Source of the DNA: Bacteroidota bacterium
GTDB taxonomy: Bacteria; Bacteroidota; Bacteroidia; B-17B0; Aurantibacillaceae
NCBI GenBank assembly: GCA_016708845.1
Contig: JADJFB010000002.1
Span: 248,001 to 312,000 of the forward strand
DNA: 64,000 bases
Direction of reading: 5' to 3'
Position 1 is the stretch's first letter, and each line of letters starts with the position of its first letter. The position numbers and the translations under genes are program-made. Below, piece after piece: positions 17,879 to 26,502 of this stretch. The notes beneath the pieces were generated by a model. It saw nothing but the letters and a program-made list of their open reading frames with translations, ran no database searches and had not been told where the DNA came from.

Positions 17879-18403
17879 ATGAACGCACTTGTTGAAATTT
17901 TAAAAATCATGATTCCTGCCGGAGCAGTTTTTGCAGCGGCCTATTTTTTAGTTAAACGTTTTTTAGATAATGATCAAAAAAGACGTGAACACGAATTAAA
18001 AAAATCAACGCTTGGAACTATCACTCCTCTAAAAATTCAAGCTTTTGAAAGAATTGTTATTTATTTAGAACGTATTAATCCAAACAGCCTAGTAATTCGT
18101 GTTAATAAAAATGGCATGTCTGCTCGTCAGTTACATATGGAATTAGTAAATGCTATTAAAACAGAATACGAGCATAACTTGTCACAGCAAATTTACTTAA
18201 CAGCTGGTGCGTGGGAATTAGTAAAAACATCAAAAGAAGAGATTATTCAACTAGTAAATATTTCATCATCAAAAGTACCTGCTGATGCTAATAGCTCTGA
18301 ATTAGCTATGATGATTTTGAACATTACCGCTAATCTTGGAAAAAAATTACCAAACGACGTAGCGATTGATTATCTTAAAAAAGAAATTGCTCAAATATTT
18401 TAA
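17879..18403 (+). CDS. Conserved Bacteroidota membrane-anchored protein, 174 aa
   Basis: A single N-terminal membrane helix (IMIPAGAVFAAAYFLV) is followed by a soluble domain with the conserved-looking segments PLKIQAFERIVIYLERINP, EYEHNLSQQIYL and AWELVKTSKEEIIQLVN. I recall this pattern (often DUF7935) from many Bacteroidota genomes, but no function is known. The gene is separated from yciH by 77 bases and is followed by a small toxin-antitoxin pair. Confidence 0.7.
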   Translation: MNALVEILKIMIPAGAVFAAAYFLVKRFLDNDQKRREHELKKSTLGTITPLKIQAFERIVIYLERINPNSLVIRVNKNGMSARQLHMELVNAIKTEYEHNLSQQIYLTAGAWELVKTSKEEIIQLVNISSSKVPADANSSELAMMILNITANLGKKLPNDVAIDYLKKEIAQIF

Positions 18404-18443
18404 ATAACATACTGATGATTACTAAAAACAAATATTAAGCAGC

Positions 18444-18595
18444 ATGAAAGAACTTCCTGAAAGTTTTTCAGCCGAAGAAATAATTGATAAAATCATTTTA
18501 TTGCAAAAATAGATATTGGTCTGGAACAATCAAAAAACGGGAAAGTTGTTTCAGAAATTGATGCAAGAAAAAAATTAAAGAAATGGTTGAAATAA
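18444..18595 (+). CDS. Small antitoxin-like protein, one frameshift
   Basis: The reading frame MKELPESFSAEEIIDKIILL stops early. Adding one A to the run 18505-18509 gives a continuous product of about 50 aa that ends EIDARKKLKKWLK. The plan (FSAEEIIDKI near the start, VSEIDARKKLKKWL at the end) is that of the short ParD/RelB-like antitoxins encoded before RelE/ParE toxins in Bacteroidota. Its end overlaps the toxin start at 18583, as usual in such pairs. Confidence 0.65.
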
Positions 18596-18882
18596 GTTGG
18601 ACTGAACAATCTATAGAAGACATCAACAATATAGCAGAATACATAGCTAAAGATTCAGTAAAATATGCTAACATTCAAGTGGAATTATTTTTCGAACGAA
18701 CGCACATTTTAAAAACTATGCCATTGTCTGGTAAAATAACTCCAGAACTTAATAAACCAAAAATCAGAGAATTAAATTCCGGAAACTACCGAATAATTTA
18801 TAAAATCGTCAGTAAAAATCAAATAGATATTTTAACCGTACATAACGGCTATAAATTATTAAAAAAAACAAAGCTTAAATAA
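18583..18882 (+). CDS. ParE/RelE-family toxin
   Basis: The 99-aa protein starts MVEISWTEQSIEDINNIAEY and contains MPLSGKITPELNKPKIRELN followed by YRIIYKI, the typical ParE fold sequence. ParE-like toxins poison gyrase and RelE-like toxins cleave mRNA; the sequence favours ParE. The frame is intact although the upstream antitoxin is frameshifted, which suggests the antitoxin lesion is a sequence error. The stop codon overlaps the mutA ATG by one base. Confidence 0.88.
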   Translation: MVEISWTEQSIEDINNIAEYIAKDSVKYANIQVELFFERTHILKTMPLSGKITPELNKPKIRELNSGNYRIIYKIVSKNQIDILTVHNGYKLLKKTKLK

Positions 18883-20141
18883 TGCAAAAATTATTTACCG
18901 AATTCAACCCAACTAATGCTGCTCAATGGAAAGAGCAATTAGTGAAAGATTTAAAAGGCATTGATTATAATACTTTAGTTTGGAAAACAAACTCTGGCAT
19001 TGATGTTCAACCTTTTTATACGAAAGAAAACTTAAGCACAAACCCAACTCCAGTATTTGCAAAAAATGATTGGGCTATATGCGAAAACATTTTTGTGTCA
19101 GATGCAAAAGTTGCCAATTCTCAAGCTTTAAATGCGTTGCAAAATGGTGCTTCTGGCTTAGTGTTTCACATTACTCAAAATATAGATTACAGTGTTTTAT
19201 TAAAAGGAATTTTATTGCAGCATATCTATTCTCTTTTTATGGTTAAACCAGAATTTGAAAAAGAAATAACTACTTTTTTAAGTTCTATCCCAACTGGAGA
19301 TGCTTGCTTTGTAGAATGTGATGGGGCACTAGATGGAAAAGTTGAATTACGTAATACATCATCTATTTGCATTAATACTAATTTGTATCAAGAAGCAGGC
19401 GCAAACACTGTCAATGAATTAGCGTTTTCTATCGCTCACTTAAATGAATATTTGAATGTTGCTCCTAGCTCAATTAAAACTGTGCATTTAAATATTTCGG
19501 TTGGTGGCGACTTTTTTATGGAGATTGCTAAACTTAGATCGTTGAGAAAACTAGTTGGTTTCTTATTAAATCAATACTCCATGAAAGCCGATATTCATAT
19601 TCACGCGCAAACAACTTTAATTAATAAAAGCACCGTAGATAGCTACAACAACATGCTACGTTCTACAACTGAAACCATGAGTGCTTCCATTGGTGGTGCA
19701 AACAGTATTGTTGTTTTACCTTTTGATGTGGAATTCAATGCGCAAAACGATTTTAGTTCTCGTATGGCTCGTAACCAACAATTAATTTTAAAAGACGAAA
19801 GTTATTTAAACGTTGTTGCTGATATGGCAGCGGGTTCATATTACATTGAAACCTTAACCGAAACCCTTTGCGAAAAAGCTTGGGAACAATTTAAAGTGAT
19901 TGAATCTAAAGGCGGTTTATTAGCGTGCTTAAAATCAAACTACATTCAAGAAACGATTTCTAAAGATGCAGAAACATTGATTCAACAATTTAAAGAAGGA
20001 AAATTAGTTTTAGTTGGCGTTAATAAATTCCAAAATAAAAATGAAGAAGTAAAATCTGTAAAAAGAAAAAACGCTACTCATTCTTCAGGAATTAAAACTA
20101 TTAATTTGAGTGAATCTTTAGAACAACAATTAGCCAATTAA
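18882..20141 (+). CDS. mutA: Methylmalonyl-CoA mutase small subunit
   Basis: The 419-aa protein matches the substrate-domain half of methylmalonyl-CoA mutase beta chains, with SRMARNQQLILKDESYLNVV and DMAAGSYYIETLTETLCEKAW. It lacks the degenerate B12-binding domain found in some longer beta chains. Short forms of 420-460 aa are usual in Bacteroidota. It pairs with the catalytic subunit two bases downstream to form the heterodimer that interconverts succinyl-CoA and (R)-methylmalonyl-CoA. Confidence 0.93.
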   Translation: MQKLFTEFNPTNAAQWKEQLVKDLKGIDYNTLVWKTNSGIDVQPFYTKENLSTNPTPVFAKNDWAICENIFVSDAKVANSQALNALQNGASGLVFHITQNIDYSVLLKGILLQHIYSLFMVKPEFEKEITTFLSSIPTGDACFVECDGALDGKVELRNTSSICINTNLYQEAGANTVNELAFSIAHLNEYLNVAPSSIKTVHLNISVGGDFFMEIAKLRSLRKLVGFLLNQYSMKADIHIHAQTTLINKSTVDSYNNMLRSTTETMSASIGGANSIVVLPFDVEFNAQNDFSSRMARNQQLILKDESYLNVVADMAAGSYYIETLTETLCEKAWEQFKVIESKGGLLACLKSNYIQETISKDAETLIQQFKEGKLVLVGVNKFQNKNEEVKSVKRKNATHSSGIKTINLSESLEQQLAN

Positions 20142-20143
20142 TC

Positions 20144-22276
20144 ATGAGAAAAGATTTTTCAAACATATCCTATCAGTCTCAAGAAGGTTCTTCTGTAGCT
20201 TCTAAGGCAGCAGAAAAATTTGTTACAGCAGAACAAATCACCTTAAATACCTCTTATACTTTAGCCGACACTAAAGACTTTGAACACTTAAATTTTGGAG
20301 CAGGAACACCACCTTTTTTACGTGGTCCCTACTCTAGTATGTATGTTCAAAATCCGTGGACAGTTCGTCAGTATGCTGGTTTTAGTACAGCTGAAGAAAG
20401 TAATGCCTTCTATCGTCGTAACTTAGCTGCTGGACAAAAAGGCTTATCGGTTGCATTTGACTTAGCCACTCACCGTGGTTATGATAGTGATCATGAACGT
20501 GTGGTTGGTGATGTTGGAAAAGCAGGTGTTGCTATTGATTCTATTTTAGATATGAAAGTATTGTTCGATCAAATTCCACTAGATGAAATGAGTGTGAGTA
20601 TGACGATGAATGGTGCTGTATTACCCATTTTAGCATTTTACATTGTAGCTGCTGAAGAACAAAAAATATCAATGGATAAATTATCTGGTACCATTCAAAA
20701 TGATATTTTAAAAGAGTTCATGGTGCGTAACACTTACATTTACCCACCAGAGCAATCGATGAAAATTATAGCGGATATTTTTGAATTCACTTCTCAAAAA
20801 ATGCCGAAATTTAATTCTATTTCTATTAGTGGTTACCACATGCAAGAAGCAGGTGCAACCGCAGATATTGAATTAGCATACACTTTAGCAGATGGATTAG
20901 AGTATATCAGAACTGGTATTAAAGCAGGATTAGATATTGATGCCTTTGCTCCTCGCCTTTCTTTCTTTTGGGCAATTGGCATGAACCATTTTATGGAAAT
21001 TGCTAAAATGCGCGCAGGTCGTATGCTTTGGGCTAAAATGGTAAAACAGTTTAATCCAAAATCGGCTAAGTCAATGGCGTTACGTACACATTGTCAAACC
21101 AGCGGTTGGAGTTTAACTGAGCAAGATCCTTTTAATAATGTGACTCGTACTTGTGTTGAAGCTTTAGCGGCAGCGATGGGACATACACAAAGTTTACACA
21201 CTAATGCCTTAGATGAAGCTATTGCATTGCCAACAGATTTTAGCGCTCGTATTGCTCGTAACACGCAATTGTTTTTACAAAACGAAACTAATGTATGTAA
21301 AGTCGTTGACCCTTGGGCGGGTTCATATTATGTTGAAACCTTAACACATGAGTTAGCTCACAAAGCTTGGGAATTAATTGAAGAAGTAGAGAAGTTGGGT
21401 GGTATGGCTAAAGCCATCGAAACAGGAATTCCTAAAATGCGCATTGAAGAAGCCGCTGCTCGCAAGCAAGCGCGTATTGATGGTGGAAAAGATATTATTG
21501 TTGGTGTTAACTTATATCAAACCAACGAAAAAACAAATATCGATATTTTAGATGTAGATAATGCTAAAGTTAGAACGCAACAATTAGAACGTTTAGCAAA
21601 ATTAAAAGCAGAACGTAATCCAAAAGAAGTGGAAGCAGCTTTATCTGCTTTAACCGAAGCGGCTAAAACAGGTAAAGGAAATTTATTAGAATTAGCCATC
21701 AACGCCGCTCGTGTTCGTTGTAGTTTAGGGGAAATCTCTTACGCCTTAGAACTTGTATTTGGAAGATATAAAGCTAACATCAGAAGTATTGCTGGTGTTT
21801 ACAGTAAAGAAATTAGTATGGATAAACACTTTTTAAAAGCAAAAGAATTAGCCGATACATTTGCTGAATTAGATGGTCGTCGCCCACGTATTATGATTGC
21901 TAAAATGGGACAAGACGGACATGATAGAGGCGCGAAAGTAATCTCTACCAGTTTTGCCGACATGGGATTTGATGTGGATATTGGCCCTTTATTTCAAACA
22001 CCAGCCGAAGCAGCTAAACAAGCAGTTGAAAATGACGTACATATTTTAGGCGTATCATCTTTAGCTGCGGGACATAAAACCTTAATTCCACAAGTGATTG
22101 AAGAATTAAAAAAGTATGGTAGAGAAGATATTATGGTGATTGCAGGAGGCGTTATACCTCAGCAAGATTATGATTTCCTTTACAAAGCTGGTGTATCTGG
22201 TGTATTTGGACCAGGAACAGTTATCAGTATTTCAGCGATTGATATTTTAGAAAAATTAATTGAGAAGAATAAATAA
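20144..22276 (+). CDS. mutB: Methylmalonyl-CoA mutase large (catalytic) subunit
   Basis: The 710-aa protein is full length. It has the GPYSSMYVQNPWTVRQYAGF segment of the TIM barrel and the active-site loop TLSG/TIQNDILKEF. The C-terminal cobalamin domain carries the DxHxxG lower-ligand motif in the form GQDGHDRGAKV and ends GVIPQQDYDFL...VFGPGTVI. The enzyme uses adenosylcobalamin. In this lineage the pathway feeds propionate production or breakdown of odd-chain fatty acids and branched amino acids. It is co-transcribed with mutA. Confidence 0.97.
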   Translation: MRKDFSNISYQSQEGSSVASKAAEKFVTAEQITLNTSYTLADTKDFEHLNFGAGTPPFLRGPYSSMYVQNPWTVRQYAGFSTAEESNAFYRRNLAAGQKGLSVAFDLATHRGYDSDHERVVGDVGKAGVAIDSILDMKVLFDQIPLDEMSVSMTMNGAVLPILAFYIVAAEEQKISMDKLSGTIQNDILKEFMVRNTYIYPPEQSMKIIADIFEFTSQKMPKFNSISISGYHMQEAGATADIELAYTLADGLEYIRTGIKAGLDIDAFAPRLSFFWAIGMNHFMEIAKMRAGRMLWAKMVKQFNPKSAKSMALRTHCQTSGWSLTEQDPFNNVTRTCVEALAAAMGHTQSLHTNALDEAIALPTDFSARIARNTQLFLQNETNVCKVVDPWAGSYYVETLTHELAHKAWELIEEVEKLGGMAKAIETGIPKMRIEEAAARKQARIDGGKDIIVGVNLYQTNEKTNIDILDVDNAKVRTQQLERLAKLKAERNPKEVEAALSALTEAAKTGKGNLLELAINAARVRCSLGEISYALELVFGRYKANIRSIAGVYSKEISMDKHFLKAKELADTFAELDGRRPRIMIAKMGQDGHDRGAKVISTSFADMGFDVDIGPLFQTPAEAAKQAVENDVHILGVSSLAAGHKTLIPQVIEELKKYGREDIMVIAGGVIPQQDYDFLYKAGVSGVFGPGTVISISAIDILEKLIEKNK

Positions 22277-22282
22277 AAGTAA

Positions 22283-22636
22283 ATGTCAAAAGGACTTTCA
22301 ACTATATTATTGCTATTAGCTTCTAACACCTTTATGACAATTGCTTGGTATGGTCATTTAAAATTTAAGAATGTAGGGATGCTTGCAGCTATTGCTATTA
22401 GTTGGGGAATTGCATTACTCGAATATAGTTTGATGGTGCCAGCTAATAAAATTGGAAGCGATATAAATGGCGGGCCATATAATATGTTTCAGTTAAAAAT
22501 TATTCAAGAAGTTATCTCTATCAGTGTTTTTGTCATATTTACTTTATTAGTATTTAAAACTGAAACGCTGAAATGGAATCATATCATTGGGTTTTTAGCA
22601 TTATTTATTGCTGTCTATTTCTTTTTTAAAAAGTAA
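22283..22636 (+). CDS. DUF486/DMT-superfamily small membrane protein
   Basis: The 117-aa protein has four membrane helices and the DUF486 signatures ASNTFMTIAWYGHLKF, ALLEYSLMVPANKIGS and GGPYNMFQLKIIQEVI. The family is distantly related to small multidrug-type transporters. The substrate is unknown. It starts six bases after mutB, so it is probably in the same transcript. Confidence 0.88.
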   Translation: MSKGLSTILLLLASNTFMTIAWYGHLKFKNVGMLAAIAISWGIALLEYSLMVPANKIGSDINGGPYNMFQLKIIQEVISISVFVIFTLLVFKTETLKWNHIIGFLALFIAVYFFFKK

Positions 22637-22650
22637 ACCATTAAATCCTT

Positions 22651-23904
22651 ATGCAGATATCTCCTTCTTCTAAAAAAATAACCATAGGAGTTGCCTGCCT
22701 TGCCTTAATTATCTATTTATTTTTTGAATCTTCAAATAGAGGGGATTTTTATATTTTTTTAGAGGCATCTAAAAGCTTACTTAACGGGGAAAATATTTTT
22801 CAAAAAACCTATTTTGATGGCTATCATTATTTTTACTCGGTTCTGTTTGCGCTCATTATTTATCCATTTACGTTTATTCCTGTTCATGTAACCGTATTTT
22901 TATGGTTAGGGTTTAATGTATGGCTTTTATATAGATTGTATCATATTGTTAGCTCTCTTTTGCCGTTACAAACTCTTTCACAAAAACAAAAAAACACATT
23001 TTGGATTTTGACATTTGTGTTTAGCTCTCGATTAATTATTGAGAATTTGCATGTTGCTCAAATGACCATTCTTTTGCTGTATTTATGTTTAGAAGGAATT
23101 CATTCCATTCAACATAAAAAAATAATACAAGGTGCTTTTTTGATTGCTTTAGGCATTAACATTAAACTCCTTCCTATTGTATTATTACCCTATTTACTAT
23201 ACAGAAAACAATTTAAAGCAAGTTTATTGATTTTACTGTTTTATGGCGTTTTCGCATTTATTCCTTCGTTAATTATTGGTTATGAGCAAAACAACCTCTT
23301 ATTAAAAACTTGGTTACACCTCATCAATCCATTAAATTCAAACCATATTTTAGATGTAGATGAAAGAAGTTTCCATGGTCTTTCCACATTACTTTCAACA
23401 CTTTTAGTAGCAAATGTGCCAGACATGTACGCGTTAAATTTAAAACGAAACATTGCTGATGTGAGTTTAACACAACTCAGTTATATTTTAACCATAACGA
23501 GACTGTTGCTCGTTGTATTTACTTTTTATTTTCTACGTTCATTTCCATTCAAATCTATCACCAATAAATACCATCAGTTTTGGGAATTGAGTTATATATT
23601 GCTTTTAATTCCATTGATATTTCCACACCAACAACATTATGGCTTTTTGTTTATAGCTCCAGCCTTTTTATATTGTTTGTATCAACTCATTCAACAAAAG
23701 CCAACATTACTCTCTTTAAAATATTACACTCTTTTTTCAATAATGGCCATCGTGTATTTAACGGTAAATCTTAAACTTATTTTAGGGGAATTTAATCCGT
23801 ATTATGAACATTATAAACTATTAACCTACGGAGCTTTATTATTAATTATCCCTTTATCCATATTAAGACCTAAAAGCACAAACGATACTCTAACTTCTGG
23901 CTAA
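22651..23904 (+). CDS. GT87-like membrane glycosyltransferase (DUF2029)
   Basis: The 417-aa protein has about ten membrane helices. An early luminal/periplasmic segment reads RGDFYIFLEASKSLLNGENIF, with the catalytic-type Asp of GT-C folds, and YSVLFALIIYPFTFIP follows, as in family GT87. Such enzymes use polyprenyl-phosphate sugars, for example mannosyltransferases in glycolipid synthesis. The acceptor is unknown. The gene lies 14 bases after the DUF486 gene. Confidence 0.75.
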   Translation: MQISPSSKKITIGVACLALIIYLFFESSNRGDFYIFLEASKSLLNGENIFQKTYFDGYHYFYSVLFALIIYPFTFIPVHVTVFLWLGFNVWLLYRLYHIVSSLLPLQTLSQKQKNTFWILTFVFSSRLIIENLHVAQMTILLLYLCLEGIHSIQHKKIIQGAFLIALGINIKLLPIVLLPYLLYRKQFKASLLILLFYGVFAFIPSLIIGYEQNNLLLKTWLHLINPLNSNHILDVDERSFHGLSTLLSTLLVANVPDMYALNLKRNIADVSLTQLSYILTITRLLLVVFTFYFLRSFPFKSITNKYHQFWELSYILLLIPLIFPHQQHYGFLFIAPAFLYCLYQLIQQKPTLLSLKYYTLFSIMAIVYLTVNLKLILGEFNPYYEHYKLLTYGALLLIIPLSILRPKSTNDTLTSG

Positions 23905-23967
23905 ATTGTTTATTTTTTGTTTTAAAATTATTGCCTAAAAGCTGCGTTTTAAAAGTAAATTCAACCT

Positions 23968-25035
23968 GTGAAAGAAGTTAATCAAATACTCACTGATTTA
24001 AAACGAAAAATCTTTAAACCCGTTTATTTTTTAAGCGGCGAAGAAGCGTATTATATTGATTTGATTAGTGATTATATTGAAAAAAACGTCCTAGACGAAA
24101 GTGAACAGGAATTCAATCAAACCATTCTATACGGAAAGGATGTTGATTTAAATGCCATCATTTCGGCAGCCAAACGTTTTCCAATGATGAGCGAATACCA
24201 AGTGGTAATCGTTAAAGAAGCTCAGAACTTAAAAGAACTAGGAAAAGCTTCGGGCGGCGATGACGACGATGATGATGTTCCCGTAAAAAAGACAGCTGCT
24301 ACTTCAAACGCATTAGCGGGCTATTTACAACAACCTCAACCTTCTACCATATTAGTGTTTTGTTATAAGTACAAAACCTTAGATAAACGGAGTGCTGTAT
24401 ATAAATCTCTACAAAAAAATCATGTTTTTTTAGAGACTAAAAAAATGTATGATAATCAAATCCCTGAATGGATTACATCATTTGTACAAGAACAAAAGTT
24501 TAAAATTGGCCCAAAAGCATCTTTCTTACTAGCTGAATTCTTAGGAAATGACCTTTCTAAAATTACCAATGAAGTAGAAAAGCTATTTATTAATTTAAAA
24601 GAAGGTGAAGAAGTAACAGCTGAAGCTGTTCAAGATAACATTGGAATTAGTAAGGAATTTAATGTGTTTGAATTGCAAGATGCCTTAGCCAAAAAAGACA
24701 TTTTAAAAGCCAATCGTATCATTAACTATTTTTCAGCTAACGAAAAAGAACACCCAGCAGTAATGACCTTAAGTACATTGTATGGTTATTTCTCTAAAAT
24801 ATTAGTATACCACTTTGCTCCCGATAAATCGAAATTTGCCGTTGCGCAAACCTTAGGCGTTAATCCTTTTTTTGTGGATGGTTATGCTAAAGCGGCTCAA
24901 AACTATGGTACCGCTAAATTGAAAGCCGTTTTTTCTTATTTAAAAGAATACGATTTAAAAACCAAAGGCGTAGATAATGCAGGAGTAAATAATGGAGAGT
25001 TAATGAAGGAATTGATATTTAAGATTTTGCATTAA
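23968..25035 (+). CDS. holA: DNA polymerase III delta subunit
   Basis: The 355-aa protein starts with GTG and follows the HolA plan: an N-terminal ATPase-like domain (KPVYFLSGEEAYYIDLISDY), LLAEFLGNDLSKITNEVEKL in the middle and a C-terminal helical domain. An acidic insertion GGDDDDDDVPVKK sits near residue 95 and is probably a surface loop. Delta opens the beta clamp within the clamp loader. The stop codon touches that of the convergent vWA gene. Confidence 0.93.
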   Translation: MKEVNQILTDLKRKIFKPVYFLSGEEAYYIDLISDYIEKNVLDESEQEFNQTILYGKDVDLNAIISAAKRFPMMSEYQVVIVKEAQNLKELGKASGGDDDDDDVPVKKTAATSNALAGYLQQPQPSTILVFCYKYKTLDKRSAVYKSLQKNHVFLETKKMYDNQIPEWITSFVQEQKFKIGPKASFLLAEFLGNDLSKITNEVEKLFINLKEGEEVTAEAVQDNIGISKEFNVFELQDALAKKDILKANRIINYFSANEKEHPAVMTLSTLYGYFSKILVYHFAPDKSKFAVAQTLGVNPFFVDGYAKAAQNYGTAKLKAVFSYLKEYDLKTKGVDNAGVNNGELMKELIFKILH

Positions 25036-26415
25036 TTACTGATACAACAATACCTTCGTCTCTACATCCGACTTAACTGAAAACTTCTTCTCAATTGTAT
25101 AAATAGAACCTTTTAATGATTTCGCCCTCCACTCTATTCTATAATTACCTGGCTGTAAATAATAAACCTGAGAAGTTGTATTATTTAAATTACACACCCA
25201 TTCCAATTTCTTCGTGTCTTTGTAAATACTGCCATCTCCATTATCCAAAGCCTTTACAGTTAACATACCTGCATTAGGCAATTCAATGAGTTTAGTTTGA
25301 GATTGAGCTACGGTAACAGCATTAATATAGGTACGAGGAAGTGTGAGTATTTCTAAATCATAATTTCCTGTAATGTATTTCTCCGTAGTATTCATTAACT
25401 GAACATTTAAGGTTTGCATATTTCCACTCGATTTACGAACAATGCTTTTCACTTTTTCATTAAAATTATAAACGCCCGATGGTCTTCTTAATTCTATAAA
25501 ACCTTGTGGCGCATCAATAGGAATAATGGTATGTTTTCCTTGCGTTAATTTTACTTCTTTACTTTCGGTTGGCGGAATGGTATGTGCGACAACTTTGTAA
25601 GTTGGAAAATCATCTAAATACAAAGTATCTGGATTACCTTTTTGATTTAAGGTATGCATGTAATTATAAACATAATTGCCAGTAGCGGTATTGTAAAACG
25701 TCATATTTACATTCGTTTCGGTCGGCAACGATTTTGTATCTAATAAATTGACCTGCGACGATGTTTTATTTAGTTTTTGTTTAGAAATAATAGAACTAAT
25801 ATCACTTACCAAGTTCGTATTATCAAAATCATAATAATCGCCCACGCATTCAAACGTTTTAATTTGTTCAACCGTTAAACCAATACCGATAATAAATGGT
25901 TTAAATACAATTCCCTTTTCCATTAATTTCATTCGGGCTTTACAAGGATCGCCTTCGCACTCTTCAATTCCATCTGTAATTAAAATTATCATATTCACCG
26001 CTTTAGCATCCGGAAAATCGTTTGCTGATTCGGTTAAAGAATGTTCTATCGGTGTAATTCCTGTTGGTTTTGCTTCGGCAACTTTACTTTTAATAAGTGC
26101 TACATTATTTTTTCCGAAAGGCACAACGAGTTTAGAATCTTTACAATCTCCTGGAGGATACTTAACTGTATGCCCGTACATACGCAACGCAAACTGAATA
26201 TTTTTTTGCTTATTTAAACTATCTAAAAACTTGTAAAACAACTCTTTAGCGCCATTAATACGAGTGGTGTTTTTATGTTTGGTTTTCATACTATTGCTAG
26301 CATCAAAAACAAATAATACTCTCGTTAAAGAAGGTTCTGTTTTTTTTACTTGCCCACAAATAGATTGAGAACTTAATAAAACAACGCTAAAAATTATGAA
26401 TCGAAGTAATTTCAT
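25036..26415 (-). CDS. Secreted von Willebrand factor A-domain protein
   Basis: A signal peptide (MKLLRFIIFSVVLLSSQSICG) precedes a vWA domain at about residues 30-200. It has the metal-ion-dependent adhesion site DASNSM, a TGITPIEHSL segment with the conserved Thr, and MIILITDGIEECEGDP. The C-terminal 250 residues form beta-rich repeats without a recognised name. The domain order is that of Bacteroidota surface or periplasmic vWA proteins. A consensus -7 element lies upstream. The gene is convergent with holA. Confidence 0.85.
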   Translation of the reverse strand: MKLLRFIIFSVVLLSSQSICGQVKKTEPSLTRVLFVFDASNSMKTKHKNTTRINGAKELFYKFLDSLNKQKNIQFALRMYGHTVKYPPGDCKDSKLVVPFGKNNVALIKSKVAEAKPTGITPIEHSLTESANDFPDAKAVNMIILITDGIEECEGDPCKARMKLMEKGIVFKPFIIGIGLTVEQIKTFECVGDYYDFDNTNLVSDISSIISKQKLNKTSSQVNLLDTKSLPTETNVNMTFYNTATGNYVYNYMHTLNQKGNPDTLYLDDFPTYKVVAHTIPPTESKEVKLTQGKHTIIPIDAPQGFIELRRPSGVYNFNEKVKSIVRKSSGNMQTLNVQLMNTTEKYITGNYDLEILTLPRTYINAVTVAQSQTKLIELPNAGMLTVKALDNGDGSIYKDTKKLEWVCNLNNTTSQVYYLQPGNYRIEWRAKSLKGSIYTIEKKFSVKSDVETKVLLYQ

Positions 26416-26429
26416 TTAAATTATAACTT

Positions 26430-26437
26430 CAAATGTA
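26430..26437 (-). promoter_or_regulatory. -7 promoter element of the vWA gene
   Basis: The minus strand reads TACATTTG, identical to the element upstream of the OmpA gene, 15 bases before the ATG at 26415. No convincing -33 element was found. Confidence 0.5.
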
Positions 26438-26502
26438 CACGAGGTTACAGTTTAAAACCGAAAGAAAACGGAAACTTATTAAAAATACAATGCTAAGAAA
26501 GC

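Noticed and set aside
18882..20141. mutA truncated because it has 419 aa
   Set aside because: Short beta chains without the pseudo-B12 domain are usual in Bacteroidota, and the frame is clean.
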